The notes under the pieces were generated by a model. The model saw only the letters and a program-made list of their open reading frames with translations. It was not told where the DNA came from and made no database searches. A stretch of 64,000 bases of DNA from Lysobacterales bacterium (GTDB taxonomy: Bacteria; Pseudomonadota; Gammaproteobacteria; Xanthomonadales; Rhodanobacteraceae). Position 1 is the stretch's first letter. Every line of letters begins with the position of its first letter. This document shows positions 36,728 to 45,724 of the stretch, piece after piece. Position numbers and translations under genes: made by a program. Location of the stretch: contig JADJHN010000002.1 of the NCBI GenBank assembly GCA_016707485.1, forward strand, positions 1-64,000. The letters are read 5' to 3'.

Positions 36728-37783
36728 ATGCGACCTACGTTCTCGATCATTTTCTTTACCGTCATCTCGGGCGCCGGTTATGGCTTGTGGATGCTGGTCG
36801 GCCTCGCCTTTGCACTGGCGTGGCCGGGTTGCCTGCTCGATGCGGAGATCGGCCCCGTTGATGCCCAGAGCTCGGTTTGCGGTATGCCGAGCACGCTGGC
36901 TGTCGCCTGGGCTGCCGGCTTCCTCCTCGTCAGTGCCGGCCTGCTGTCGTCGCTCGCTCACCTTGGCCAACCGCAACGCGCCTGGCGCGCACTCTCGCAG
37001 TGGCGCAGTTCGTGGCTCTCGCGTGAAGGCGTCGCGGCACTGCTGGCCTATGTCCCGGCGACAGGACTGTTTCTGATCTGGTTGGGTCAGCAGTCTCCCG
37101 GTCACCTGGTTCCCGCGCTGCTCCTGGAAAACGAGACACTCGTGCGCGTGACGGGCGCATTGCTCGCGGCCGCATCCATCGTAACCGTGTTTTGCACGGC
37201 CAATATCTATGCCTGCCTGAAGCCGATCAGGGCCTGGAACAATCGGCTGGTGGTCCCCGCCTACCTCGCATTCGCGGCGCTCAGTGGCATGTTGCTGCTT
37301 TGGGCCCTCGCTACATTACCGAGTCGGGACTTGGTGCCGGCAGCGCAGGAAACAGTCTGGAGCGTGCTGCTCCCGTCTGCAGTCATCGTGCTTGCGGTGA
37401 TCTCCGCGGCCATCAAGCTCACCTACTGGAAGCAGATCGACCAACCATCAGGCCTGCGCACGGCGCATGTCATCGGCCTCGATGGGCTGGGCAACGTGCG
37501 TTCATTCGAGCAGCCGCACACGCAGGAAAACTACCTGACCCACGAAATGGGATTCCGCATTGCGCGCAAGCATTCGCGCAAGTTGCGTTTGATCTGCCTG
37601 CTGGCGGGTTTCGCGACGCCGGCAATCCTTGCCCTGCTGGCCTTGCTGGTGCCAGGTCCGGGCGGTGTCGCCGCATGGATCGGCCTGCTTGCGGGCATGT
37701 TCGGCATCTTCCTCGAACGCTGGCTGTTTTTCGCTGAAGCGCGACATGCGGTGATGCTTTACTACGGTGCCCACGGTGACTGA
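36728..37783 (+). CDS. soeC: sulfite dehydrogenase membrane anchor SoeC (DmsC family)
   Basis: Eight-helix inner-membrane quinone-binding subunit, 351 aa. DmsC-family features: an N-terminal helix (FSIIFFTVISGAGYGLWMLV), HLGQPQRAWRALSQWRSSWLSREG after TM2-3, and FGIFLERWLFFAEARHAVMLYY near the end. It begins 12 bases after soeB and ends the operon. It would reduce ubiquinone with electrons from sulfite. No terminator is obvious between it and the DUF481 gene; 37784-37936 holds a leader without clear hairpin. Confidence 0.8.
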   Translation: MRPTFSIIFFTVISGAGYGLWMLVGLAFALAWPGCLLDAEIGPVDAQSSVCGMPSTLAVAWAAGFLLVSAGLLSSLAHLGQPQRAWRALSQWRSSWLSREGVAALLAYVPATGLFLIWLGQQSPGHLVPALLLENETLVRVTGALLAAASIVTVFCTANIYACLKPIRAWNNRLVVPAYLAFAALSGMLLLWALATLPSRDLVPAAQETVWSVLLPSAVIVLAVISAAIKLTYWKQIDQPSGLRTAHVIGLDGLGNVRSFEQPHTQENYLTHEMGFRIARKHSRKLRLICLLAGFATPAILALLALLVPGPGGVAAWIGLLAGMFGIFLERWLFFAEARHAVMLYYGAHGD

Positions 37784-37936
37784 GGACGGGACGTAAAGTT
37801 CTGTTTCAGCGAGGGGTTTTCGGGCAACCGTTCACTTCGCATTCAATTCCACTCGCTAGGATCGCAACGCCTGCGCGTCCGCGGTTCAGCGGATTGTGCA
37901 TTCGATTCATCCACTCTCTCCCAGAAGGTAATTTCA

Positions 37937-38704
37937 ATGAAAAGTGCACTCCTTGCGGGCGCAGTCCTGCTTGCCGTTCCCGCGCTTGCTTCGGCGCAGG
38001 CTGACGACGGCACGTGGTCGGGCAGTGGCGAGGCCGGTCTCGCCCTGACCAGCGGCAACACCAAGTCGCAGAACCTCAATGTCAAGCTCGCCTTCAAGAA
38101 GGAAGACGCGCAGTGGAAGCACAATTTCTTCGTCAATGCCTTGCGCAGCAAGGGTGAAGCGAACGGTGAATACGACCTCACCGCCAATCGCTACGACCTT
38201 GGCGCCTCCTCCGGCTACAAGCTCGACGAGCGCAGCTACATCGTCGGCGCGGCGCGCTACGAAAACGACGATTTCTCGCCGTACGCGTACCAGTGGATCG
38301 TCTCGCTCGGCTACGGCTACACCTTCATCAAGAACGCCGAAACCGAGTTTTCCGCCGAGGTCGGCCCCGGCTATCGTCGCCTTGATCCCCGCGCCTATGC
38401 GGTCGTGGCCGGCGACCCGCCGGTGACCACGATCATCGACCCGGATGTCGAAGGCAACGTGGTCGGTCGCGGCTTGATCAGCTACAAGCACAAGTTCAAT
38501 GATTCAACCGCATTCGAGAACACGACCCTGATCGAAGCCGGCTCGAACAACACGTTCCTGCAGAACAATGCCGGACTTTCCGTCAGCATGAGCGAAAAAC
38601 TCGCCCTCAAGCTCGGCTACGAAGTCCGCCACAACTCGGACGTCACCCCGGACAAGAAGAAGACCGACCAGCTCGTCACCACCAATCTCGTTTTCAAGTT
38701 CTGA
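37937..38704 (+). CDS. DUF481 outer-membrane beta-barrel protein
   Basis: 255 aa. Signal peptide MKSALLAGAVLLAVPALASAQ, then a DUF481/YdiY-type barrel with alternating amphipathic strands (SGSGEAGLALTSGNTKSQN, KWKHNFFVN-like, YIVGAARYENDDFSPYAYQW) and a terminal Phe (TTNLVFKF) suited to BAM recognition. The family's function is not established; it has been linked to salt stress in some bacteria. AGAAGG lies 8 bases before the ATG. Single gene, followed by a strong hairpin. Confidence 0.88.
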   Translation: MKSALLAGAVLLAVPALASAQADDGTWSGSGEAGLALTSGNTKSQNLNVKLAFKKEDAQWKHNFFVNALRSKGEANGEYDLTANRYDLGASSGYKLDERSYIVGAARYENDDFSPYAYQWIVSLGYGYTFIKNAETEFSAEVGPGYRRLDPRAYAVVAGDPPVTTIIDPDVEGNVVGRGLISYKHKFNDSTAFENTTLIEAGSNNTFLQNNAGLSVSMSEKLALKLGYEVRHNSDVTPDKKKTDQLVTTNLVFKF

Positions 38705-38727
38705 CCCACGGCAAACGCCGTTGCCGG

Positions 38728-38755
38728 AATGGCGAGCCCGCTGCGGCTCGCCATT
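38728..38755. terminator. bidirectional hairpin between DUF481 gene and hemC
   Basis: AATGGCGAGCC and GGCTCGCCATT form an 11-bp perfect stem around CGCTGC. AA before and TTT after give it a weak U-tract on the plus strand. It lies between convergent genes and likely stops both transcripts. Confidence 0.65.
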
Positions 38756-38840
38756 TCACGGCTGGATTCTGCAATCACACGCCAAACTGCCTGGCCCCTG
38801 CGCAGATGCTCTCCTGCATCCAGCCGGAGGTCCTGACAAC

Positions 38841-39767
38841 TCAGTGATCGCGAAGCCTGCCGAGAATCGCGTCCGCACCGCGCTCCAGGAGCAGCGACGC
38901 AACCTGCTCGCCAAGCTCGATGCCTCGATCGCGGCCCGAGATTTCGATTTCCGCACGCACCAGCCGTCCCGTGCCGGCATCGCCAACCAGACCATAGAGG
39001 GCAAGGCCGTTCTCGGTTTCCACGCAATAGCCGGCAATCGGCACATTGCAGCTGCCATGCAGGCGGCGATTCATGGCGCGCTCGCATTCCACGCAGCGAC
39101 GCGTGTTGGCATCATCCAGTATGCCAAGCAGATCAGCCACGCGCTGGTCGCCGCTGCGCTGCTCTATGGCAATCGCGCCCTGGGCCACGGCGGGCAGCCA
39201 ATCCGGCGCCAGCAGCCGGGAACGGATGCGCTCCATCATGCCCAGGCGTTCGATCCCGGCACAGGCGAGAATGATGGCGTCATAGTGACCGGCATCGAGC
39301 TTGGCCAGACGCGTATTGACGTTGCCGCGAAGATCGAGCAATTGCAGATCCGGTCGCAACGCGCGCAACTGCGCCTGCCGGCGCAGCGATGACGTGCCGA
39401 CGCGCGCGCCTTGCGGCAATTCGGCGAGTCGCGCGCAGGCATTGCTGATGAAGGCATCGGCGGCATCGGCACGTTCGAGCACGGCGCCAAGGGCGAATCC
39501 CGGCTCCAGGTCCATCGGCACATCCTTCAGCGAATGTACGGCGATGTCGGCCTGGTCCTCCAGCATCGCGACTTCGAGCTCCTTGAGGAACAAGCCCTTG
39601 CCGCCAATCTCGGCCAGCGGACGATCCAGCACCTGGTCACCACGCGTGGTCATCGGCACGAGTTCGATTTCCAGCCCCGCATGCGCGGCGCGCAGGCGTG
39701 CGGCCACGTGTTCGGCTTGCCAGAGGGCCAGGGCGCTCTGGCGGGTGGCGATGCGCAGTCGTTTCAT
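38841..39767 (-). CDS. hemC: porphobilinogen deaminase (hydroxymethylbilane synthase)
   Basis: Joins four porphobilinogen units to hydroxymethylbilane in haem synthesis; cytosolic, 308 aa. MKRLRIATRQSALALWQ at the N-terminus, GLFLKELEVAML and HSLKDVPMD (substrate-binding, active-site Asp region), GTSSLRRQAQL, and HGSCNVPIAGYC, whose Cys at about residue 240 carries the dipyrromethane cofactor. The ATG overlaps the algR stop by ATGA, giving the algZ-algR-hemC order known from pseudomonads and xanthomonads. A longer in-frame reading upstream is antisense to algR and unsupported. Confidence 0.95.
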   Translation of the reverse strand: MKRLRIATRQSALALWQAEHVAARLRAAHAGLEIELVPMTTRGDQVLDRPLAEIGGKGLFLKELEVAMLEDQADIAVHSLKDVPMDLEPGFALGAVLERADAADAFISNACARLAELPQGARVGTSSLRRQAQLRALRPDLQLLDLRGNVNTRLAKLDAGHYDAIILACAGIERLGMMERIRSRLLAPDWLPAVAQGAIAIEQRSGDQRVADLLGILDDANTRRCVECERAMNRRLHGSCNVPIAGYCVETENGLALYGLVGDAGTGRLVRAEIEISGRDRGIELGEQVASLLLERGADAILGRLRDH

Positions 39768-40498
39768 AGGGTTCTCACCAGTTTGCGCAAGGCCGGCAGG
39801 TTGCGGCGGCTGACTTCGAGCTCGGTAGCGACACGTTCGAGTTTGGCCAGCACGCGGCCGTCGCTGGTGCGGCTGAGGCCGGCCAGCTTGTCGAGTGCGA
39901 CCAGGCAATTGCGATGGATGCGCACGAAGCGATTGCCGAACTCGACCTCCAGCGCCTTCAGCGGCTCCTCGATGAGGACTTCGCAGCCGGCATGATGGAC
40001 CACCACGTACTTGTCTTCGGCGAGCAGGTAGTCGATCTCGGTGATCGGCACGAGGACGAGGTTGCCGCGCACGCGTGCGCACAGGTGGGTGCGTTCGCGT
40101 GCCTTGGCTTCGCCCTTGTCGATCTCGCGCAGCACGTCCCGGTTGAAGCGCCCCGCACGCTCGATGGCGGCACGCAGGCGTTCGAGGCGGATCGGCTTGA
40201 GCAGGTAGTCGACCGCATTCGCATCGAACGCGGCCAGCGCGTGTTCGTCGTATGCGGTGCAGAAGATGATGGCAGGGGCATGTTCGAACGATGCCAGATG
40301 GTGCGCCGCCTCGAGGCCATCCATTCGCGGCATGCGGATATCCAGCAGCAGCACGTCGGGGCGCAAGCGTTCGACCAGTTCGATTGCTTCGCGACCATCG
40401 CCTGCCTCGGCAACCACTTCGACCGAGCCGATCCGACCCAGCAGATCGACCAGTCGCTCGCGCGCCAGCACCTCGTCGTCGGCTACGACAACCCTCAT
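39764..40498 (-). CDS. algR: LytTR response regulator, AlgR-like
   Basis: 244 aa. N-terminal receiver: acidic pocket DDE at residues 7-9, phospho-acceptor Asp53 in LLLDIRMPRMDG, Thr81 and Lys101 (DYLLKPI). C-terminal LytTR DNA-binding domain (ITEIDYLLAEDKYVVVHH, RFVRIHRNCLVALD). In Pseudomonas the AlgR homologue controls alginate and type IV pili; here the role is inferred from family and synteny. It overlaps algZ upstream and hemC downstream by four bases each. Confidence 0.92.
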   Translation of the reverse strand: MRVVVADDEVLARERLVDLLGRIGSVEVVAEAGDGREAIELVERLRPDVLLLDIRMPRMDGLEAAHHLASFEHAPAIIFCTAYDEHALAAFDANAVDYLLKPIRLERLRAAIERAGRFNRDVLREIDKGEAKARERTHLCARVRGNLVLVPITEIDYLLAEDKYVVVHHAGCEVLIEEPLKALEVEFGNRFVRIHRNCLVALDKLAGLSRTSDGRVLAKLERVATELEVSRRNLPALRKLVRTL

Positions 40499-41532
40499 TG
40501 CCTTATCCGTTCCGGAAGCCTGACCGTCACCGTGAATTCTCCGCGCGCAGGCTGCACGATCAGCGCGGCCTTGTCGCCGAAATGGTACTCGATGCGTGCG
40601 CGCACATTGGCCAGGGCGTGCGCATTGCGCGGATGCGCCACATCATCCGGCAGCGGATTGCGCACGACGATCTCGATCATGCCGTCGTTGTGCGCGCCGT
40701 GCATGCTCAGGGTTCCACCCTCGGGCATGCGCTGGATGCCGTGGTAGACGGCGTTTTCGACCAGCGGCTGCAGAAGCAGCGGCGGCAGCGGCAAATCGCG
40801 CGGCAAGGCCTGCAGATCCAGATCGAGCTTGAGGCGCTCGCCCAGGCGCAAGGATTCGATGCGCAGGTAATGGCCGATCAGATCCAGTTCCTCGCCAAGC
40901 GTGCCGAGCATTTCGCGCGTGCCGAGGGCGGCGCGGAACAGTTCGGAGAGATCCTCGACCGCACGCTCGGCATCGGTCGGACGCTTGCGGATGAGGCTGG
41001 CAATCGTGTTCATGCTGTTGAACAGGAAATGCGGGCGGATGCGCGCCTGCAAGGCATCGACCTGCGCCTTTGCCGCCGCATGCACGCGCTCCTGCCAGAG
41101 CTCGCGTACATACAGATAGCGCAGCAGCGCAGCAGCAATCAGCGCACAGATTGCCGCATTCCCGATCGAGAAGCGCCAGATCGCCCCGGCTGGTGCCGTC
41201 AGACCGAAACCCAGGGCATGATCCATCGAATACACCACGGCACTGCCCAGGGCCGTGGTGATGACCGCAAGCGCCCAGGCCGAGAAAAATCCGGGCCGCA
41301 CCGGCAAGCGCTCGAGAACCTCGCGCGAGGAGCACAGCACCACGGCATTGAGCAAGGCCAGCCACTGCACGAACACGCTGGCGATGCCGAGTTCACTCAG
41401 CCACGAGCGTGCCGCGCGATCCGGTGCCATGGCGATGACCAGGGCAACGATCTCGGCCACCACCATCAACGCAAACAGCGTCGGCAGACTGCAGAATTGC
41501 GGCAACCAGCGCTGCTTGTCAGTCTCGCTCAT
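40495..41532 (-). CDS. algZ: membrane sensor histidine kinase, AlgZ/LytS-like
   Basis: 345 aa. Four membrane helices (about residues 20-38, 50-67, 84-104 and 117-140), then the His_kinase domain: QARIRPHFLFNSMNTI with the phospho-acceptor His168, and the PLVENAVYHGI N-box of the ATPase domain. G-boxes are less conserved, as is usual in this family. I choose the ATG at 41532 (MSETDKQRW) over a GTG at 41562. Cognate partner of the overlapping algR. The stimulus is unknown. Confidence 0.9.
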   Translation of the reverse strand: MSETDKQRWLPQFCSLPTLFALMVVAEIVALVIAMAPDRAARSWLSELGIASVFVQWLALLNAVVLCSSREVLERLPVRPGFFSAWALAVITTALGSAVVYSMDHALGFGLTAPAGAIWRFSIGNAAICALIAAALLRYLYVRELWQERVHAAAKAQVDALQARIRPHFLFNSMNTIASLIRKRPTDAERAVEDLSELFRAALGTREMLGTLGEELDLIGHYLRIESLRLGERLKLDLDLQALPRDLPLPPLLLQPLVENAVYHGIQRMPEGGTLSMHGAHNDGMIEIVVRNPLPDDVAHPRNAHALANVRARIEYHFGDKAALIVQPARGEFTVTVRLPERIRQ

Positions 41533-41568
41533 GTCGACTCCGACGCTGCGGGCTGCGCTCACGCAGCC

Positions 41569-42243
41569 TCAATCCGGCGCAATGGCGGTAATGCGCTGGC
41601 CGATCCACTGACGCAGATCGGCAATTTCCTCGGCGCACACCTGATGCGCCATCGGATAACTGCGCCACTCGACAGCATGGCCCAGGCTGCGCAGAAAGTC
41701 GCGAGCAAGCATGCCAAGCACCTGTGGCACCACGGGATCAACGCTGCCGTGGGCAATGAACAAGGGCAATCCGGCGTTTGCCGTCGAGCGCTCCTTGGCA
41801 AGCTGCTGCTCCAGCGGAAGATATCCGGACAGGGCAATGATGCCGGCCAGCGTTTGCGCATGGCGCAGGCCAGCCGAGAGCACCATGGCCGCGCCCTGCG
41901 AGAACCCGGCAAGGAAGATCCGCGATGCGGGAATGCCGCGGGCAACCTCGCGGGCAATCAGCGTCTCGACCTCGGCCATCGAGGCGCGGATGCCGATCTC
42001 GTCCTGCTTCTGGGCAATTTCCATGCCGGTGATGTCGTACCAGGCGCGCATGTTCATGCCGCCGTTTACCGTGACCGGCCGGCGCGGCGCGTGCGGAAAC
42101 ACGAAACGGATTGCCGGCCAGTCCTTGTCCACCAGTTCCGGCACGATCGGGCCGAAATCGTTGCCATCGGCACCCAGGCCATGCAACCAGATCACCGCGA
42201 AGCGTGGATCGGCACCGGTTTCGGTCTGTACGCAATCAAGCAT
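41569..42243 (-). CDS. alpha/beta hydrolase, carboxylesterase/phospholipase family
   Basis: Cytosolic serine hydrolase, 224 aa, of the bacterial acyl-protein-thioesterase-like carboxylesterase family. Oxyanion region VIWLHGLGADGNDF, nucleophile Ser115 in GFSQGA, Asp in AHGSVDPVVP and His in PMAHQV complete the triad. The ATG at 42243 has AGGA 7 bases upstream; a TTG two codons earlier is less likely. Typical substrates are short-chain esters; the physiological one is unknown. Diverges from the S9 peptidase gene. Confidence 0.9.
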   Translation of the reverse strand: MLDCVQTETGADPRFAVIWLHGLGADGNDFGPIVPELVDKDWPAIRFVFPHAPRRPVTVNGGMNMRAWYDITGMEIAQKQDEIGIRASMAEVETLIAREVARGIPASRIFLAGFSQGAAMVLSAGLRHAQTLAGIIALSGYLPLEQQLAKERSTANAGLPLFIAHGSVDPVVPQVLGMLARDFLRSLGHAVEWRSYPMAHQVCAEEIADLRQWIGQRITAIAPD

Positions 42244-42373
42244 GGGCAATCCTGATGTGAGGGTGTGGCGCAGGCTGCCCGATTATCCCGCGCCTGCCAA
42301 GACTTTCGACGCATGGCGAGGGTACCGGCAGCGGTTATCCTTGGCGATCGCCTTTCGCTGGAGATCCGTACCG

Positions 42374-44494
42374 ATGACCCGATTCGCCATCGCCGCCCTG
42401 TGTGCCCTGCTGTCACTGTCTGCGGCACCCGTCCAGGCCATAACCCTCGACCAGGCCATGGCCAATCCGGACTGGATCGGGCCGGCCGTCGAGTCGCCCT
42501 ACTGGAGCGTCGATGGCACGGCGATTTACTACTCGCTCAAGCGCAGCGGGTCGGGCGTGCGCGACCTGCACCGCATCAACCCGGCGAATGGCGAGGATGT
42601 CGTTGTCGATCCGGCCATGATGGCGAATGCCGATGGCCGCAACGCCGTGTTCAGTGCCAACCGACAACGCGCTGCCTTCATCCGCAATGGCGATGTGTTT
42701 GTTCGTGAGCTGGCCAGCGGCATGCTGCGCCAGGTCACGCGCTCCCAGGAAACCGAGAGCTCGGTGCAGTTTTCCGCCGACGATCGTGCCGTGCATTTCC
42801 GTGTCGGCAACGACTGGTTCACCCACGACCTTGCCAGCGGCGTGAATGCACCCGCTGCCATCGTGCTGACCGAAAAGGATCCCGCCGAGAAAAAATCCGA
42901 CGACCTTGGCGACCTGCAGTTGCGCCTGTTCTCGACGTTGCGCGAGATCAAGGCGGAACGCGAGACGAAGAAGACCATCGAAGAAGCGTTCCGCAAGGGT
43001 GATCCGACGCGCGCACCGGCGCCGTTCTATCTCGGCACCGAGGTCAAGATCGAGAGCACCGCGCTGTCTCCCGATGCACGCCACCTGCTCATTGTCACCC
43101 GCGACAAGGCCTATGACGACGGCAAGATCGCCAAACTCCAGCATTACGTGACCGAATCGGGCTACGAGGAACAGGAAGACGAGCGCGTCCGCGTCGGTCG
43201 CAACCTGCCGGCGCCGAATACGCTTTGGCTGCTCGATCTGGTGGCGCATACGCAGGAAAAACTGTCGCTGGCCGAGTTGCCCGGCATCAACGAGGATCCG
43301 CTGGCGAAAATCCGCACGGAGAATCGCAAAGCCGGTTTGCTCAAGGATGAGCCGGCAAAGGACGACAGCAAGCCGGATGCCGACAAGCCACGCGGCGTCA
43401 CCGTGGCCGAGCAGGTCTGGAATCGCGATGGCAGCCAGGTCGCCGTGCAATTGCGTGCGATCGACAACAAGGATCGCTGGATCGCCACGGTCGATTTCGG
43501 CAAACACCGCCTGGTCAACCAGCACCGCTTGACCGATCCGGCATGGATCAACTGGTCGTTCAATGATTTCGGCTGGAGTCGCGACGGCCGCAGCCTCTGG
43601 TACCTGTCCGAGGAATCGGGTTATTCGCAGTTGTACACGAAGCTTCCCGGCGGCAAGGCCAGGGCGCTGACCTCGGGCAAGTTCGAGATCTCCGATCCAC
43701 AGTTGTCGGCCGACGGACGCTGGTTTTATGTCCGCGCAAACGTCGAAGCGCCGTATGCGTACGACCTTTACCGGATCGCCAGCAACGGCGGCACGCTGGA
43801 GCGGATCACTTCGGTCAAGGGCATGGATGGTTTCGCCGTCTCCCCGGATGGCAGCCGCGTCGCGCTTCAACAATCCACCATCTATGTACCTGCCCAACTC
43901 GGCGTGGTTGCGGCCAGCGGCGGCGCATCGAAGCAACTGACCGACACCCGCACGGACGCGTACAAGGCACTGGCCTGGCCACAGTTGGAAATCGTCAGCG
44001 TGCCGTCAACGCACGTGAAGGAACCAATCTACTCCAAGCTCTACAAACCCGCCGATTTCGATGCGACGAAAAAATATCCGGCGGTGCTGTTCGTGCACGG
44101 TGCCGGCTACCTGCAGAACACCGAACTGGGCTACCCCAATTACTTCCGCGAGCAGATGTTCCACAACCTGCTGACTGCGCAGGGCTATGTCGTGCTCGAC
44201 ATGGATTACCGCGCATCCGCCGGCTATGGCCGCGACTGGCGCACGGCCATCTACCGGCAGATGGGTCACCCGGAACTGGAAGACCTGATCGACGGAGCAA
44301 ACTGGCTGGTCGCCAATCATGCGGTCGACGGCAAGCGTATTGGCCTCTACGGCGGCTCCTATGGCGGCTTCATGGCGCTGATGGCGATGTTTCGCGCACC
44401 CGAGGTGTTTGCCGCCGGCGCTGCGCTGCGCCCGGTCACCGACTGGACCTCGTACAACCATGAGTACACCTCGAACATCCTCAATACGCCATAA
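42374..44494 (+). CDS. S9-family prolyl oligopeptidase, C-terminally truncated
   Basis: 706 aa. Signal peptide (MTRFAIAALCALLSLSAAPVQA), a beta-propeller of WD-like repeats (SPDGSRVALQQ, SADGRWFYVRANVE), then the hydrolase domain with nucleophile Ser in GLYGGSYGGFMAL. The protein ends at DWTSYNHEYTSNILNTP. Family members continue about 90-100 residues with the catalytic Asp (HGLVDxNV type) and His (HGFxxP type), neither of which is present here, so no complete triad exists. The stop TAA (44492-44494) lies in the A-tract of the terminator at 44493, suggesting that a deletion joined the gene to this terminator, or a misassembly. The remaining protein is probably inactive as a peptidase. Confidence 0.85.
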   Translation: MTRFAIAALCALLSLSAAPVQAITLDQAMANPDWIGPAVESPYWSVDGTAIYYSLKRSGSGVRDLHRINPANGEDVVVDPAMMANADGRNAVFSANRQRAAFIRNGDVFVRELASGMLRQVTRSQETESSVQFSADDRAVHFRVGNDWFTHDLASGVNAPAAIVLTEKDPAEKKSDDLGDLQLRLFSTLREIKAERETKKTIEEAFRKGDPTRAPAPFYLGTEVKIESTALSPDARHLLIVTRDKAYDDGKIAKLQHYVTESGYEEQEDERVRVGRNLPAPNTLWLLDLVAHTQEKLSLAELPGINEDPLAKIRTENRKAGLLKDEPAKDDSKPDADKPRGVTVAEQVWNRDGSQVAVQLRAIDNKDRWIATVDFGKHRLVNQHRLTDPAWINWSFNDFGWSRDGRSLWYLSEESGYSQLYTKLPGGKARALTSGKFEISDPQLSADGRWFYVRANVEAPYAYDLYRIASNGGTLERITSVKGMDGFAVSPDGSRVALQQSTIYVPAQLGVVAASGGASKQLTDTRTDAYKALAWPQLEIVSVPSTHVKEPIYSKLYKPADFDATKKYPAVLFVHGAGYLQNTELGYPNYFREQMFHNLLTAQGYVVLDMDYRASAGYGRDWRTAIYRQMGHPELEDLIDGANWLVANHAVDGKRIGLYGGSYGGFMALMAMFRAPEVFAAGAALRPVTDWTSYNHEYTSNILNTP

Positions 44495-44520
44495 AAAACC
44501 CCGCCGCAGCGGGGTTTTTT
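44493..44520. terminator. strong bidirectional intrinsic terminator
   Basis: AAAAAACCCCGC - CGCA - GCGGGGTTTTTT: a near-perfect palindrome with A and T tracts on both sides, able to stop transcription from either strand. It serves the minus-strand gene ending at 44541 and overlaps the stop of the truncated peptidase. Confidence 0.95.
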
Positions 44521-44540
44521 GTAGTGCTGGAACTAACCGA

Positions 44541-45371
44541 TCAGTTCAGGCGACGACGGCGCAGGCCGGCAAAGCCGAACAGGGCAAGCAAGGCACCCAG
44601 GCCGATCATGGCGCTGGTGCCAATCGACGGCAGGGCGGTCGGAGCGACGAAAGGCGTCCCACCCGTGCCTTCCTCGATGTTCACCCGATCAATACCGATA
44701 TAGTTGGAATTGTTTCCGGACGGGCCCGCATCGTGTACGTAGTAGCGGAACGCGACCCGGCCCGTGCCGCTGGTCGGCAAGCCTTCCGCATTGGTCACCG
44801 TGAACTGGGTCCAGTCCTCGGGATAGCCACCGGACGCTTCACCGGCGTTGATGTCGGTCAACAAGGTAGCGAAATCGCCAATGCCTTCGCCCGCCGCACC
44901 GAAACTCGCGCAGGGCATGGCTGTGCACAAGCGCACCTGCAAGCGATCGGGAAATATCGAGCCGGTGACCGTTCGCGTGTAGAAAGATACGGCTGCCCCA
45001 TTGCCGAAGTTGATCGGTGGCGAGACCAGCCAGGTACTGATGATCGAGGCACCGGTGGTGCTGTTGAAATTGGCACCGATGTATGCAGTGGTTGCCCCGT
45101 CGAATGCCGGGAAAACCGCGTCGTTGCCCTGGAACCAGGTGGTGCTTCCGACGGTGGTGCTGTTGTTTTGCAGCGTCCAACCAGCCCCGGGAAGGGTGGT
45201 GATGTCATCAAATCCCTCATCGACGATGATCGCCAGAGGTGCCGGGTTGGCATTCGGCGCCGCCATGTCGACGGCGAAACCTGCACGTGCCAGTTGATCC
45301 GCGGGTGCCGCAATCGCTCCCTGAGCGAGGCAGAACGCAGCGCTTGCAACGACCAAAGTCAATTTATTCAT
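44541..45371 (-). CDS. exported choice-of-anchor-J-like protein with CTERM sorting tail
   Basis: 276 aa. Signal peptide MNKLTLVVASAAFCLAQGAIAA; the mature part has the beta-sandwich pattern of choice-of-anchor J domains (EGFDDITTLPGAGWTLQNNST, STTWFQGND, TAYIGANFN, ISTWLVSPPINF, YYVHDAGPSGNNSNYIGIDRV). The C-terminus is a sorting signal: LPSIGTSAMIGLGALLALFGFAG followed by RRRR, like PEP/IPTL-CTERM tails processed by exosortase-type enzymes. No exosortase is in the window. GGGGA precedes the ATG at 45371. Likely surface-exposed or secreted; binding partner unknown. Confidence 0.8.
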   Translation of the reverse strand: MNKLTLVVASAAFCLAQGAIAAPADQLARAGFAVDMAAPNANPAPLAIIVDEGFDDITTLPGAGWTLQNNSTTVGSTTWFQGNDAVFPAFDGATTAYIGANFNSTTGASIISTWLVSPPINFGNGAAVSFYTRTVTGSIFPDRLQVRLCTAMPCASFGAAGEGIGDFATLLTDINAGEASGGYPEDWTQFTVTNAEGLPTSGTGRVAFRYYVHDAGPSGNNSNYIGIDRVNIEEGTGGTPFVAPTALPSIGTSAMIGLGALLALFGFAGLRRRRLN

Positions 45372-45688
45372 TCCGCAATTTCCCCTTTCGTTGGATGCCT
45401 GTTTCAGGTTTTCGAACTTCAGAATCTGAACGCGGCGCCACACAAACCCCGCCCGCCTGGTGTGAGGCTCGTGCTGCATGACGGAAAACTAGCAGCTATG
45501 CGGCCTTTCATCAACCTGAACGGATTACTCAAGCCCCGGAATTGCCTCGAAAAGGCAGCGTGATTTGTCACTCCTGCCGCAAGATCTGCAAAAAATGTGA
45601 CCGCGTTCAGGATCGGTTTCCCTGAAATCCACCAAGATGTTAATGCATCGTTATTCCAACATCACGCGGAACTTGCTAGTCTTGACTT

Positions 45689-45708
45689 GAGGTTTACGGG
45701 ATAACCTC
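45689..45708. promoter_or_regulatory. inverted repeat before SPFH gene
   Basis: GAGGTT (45689-45694) and AACCTC (45703-45708) flank an 8-base spacer, 16 bases before the ATG at 45725. It could be an operator or a translational hairpin. The rest of 45372-45724 has no ORF that I support; it should hold the promoters of the two divergent genes. Confidence 0.35.
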
Positions 45709-45724
45709 ATGACGGAATTGAAAA

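Noticed and set aside
39768..40082. Upstream extension of hemC
   Set aside because: Runs antisense-like through algR; the ATGA overlap with algR fixes the start at 39767.
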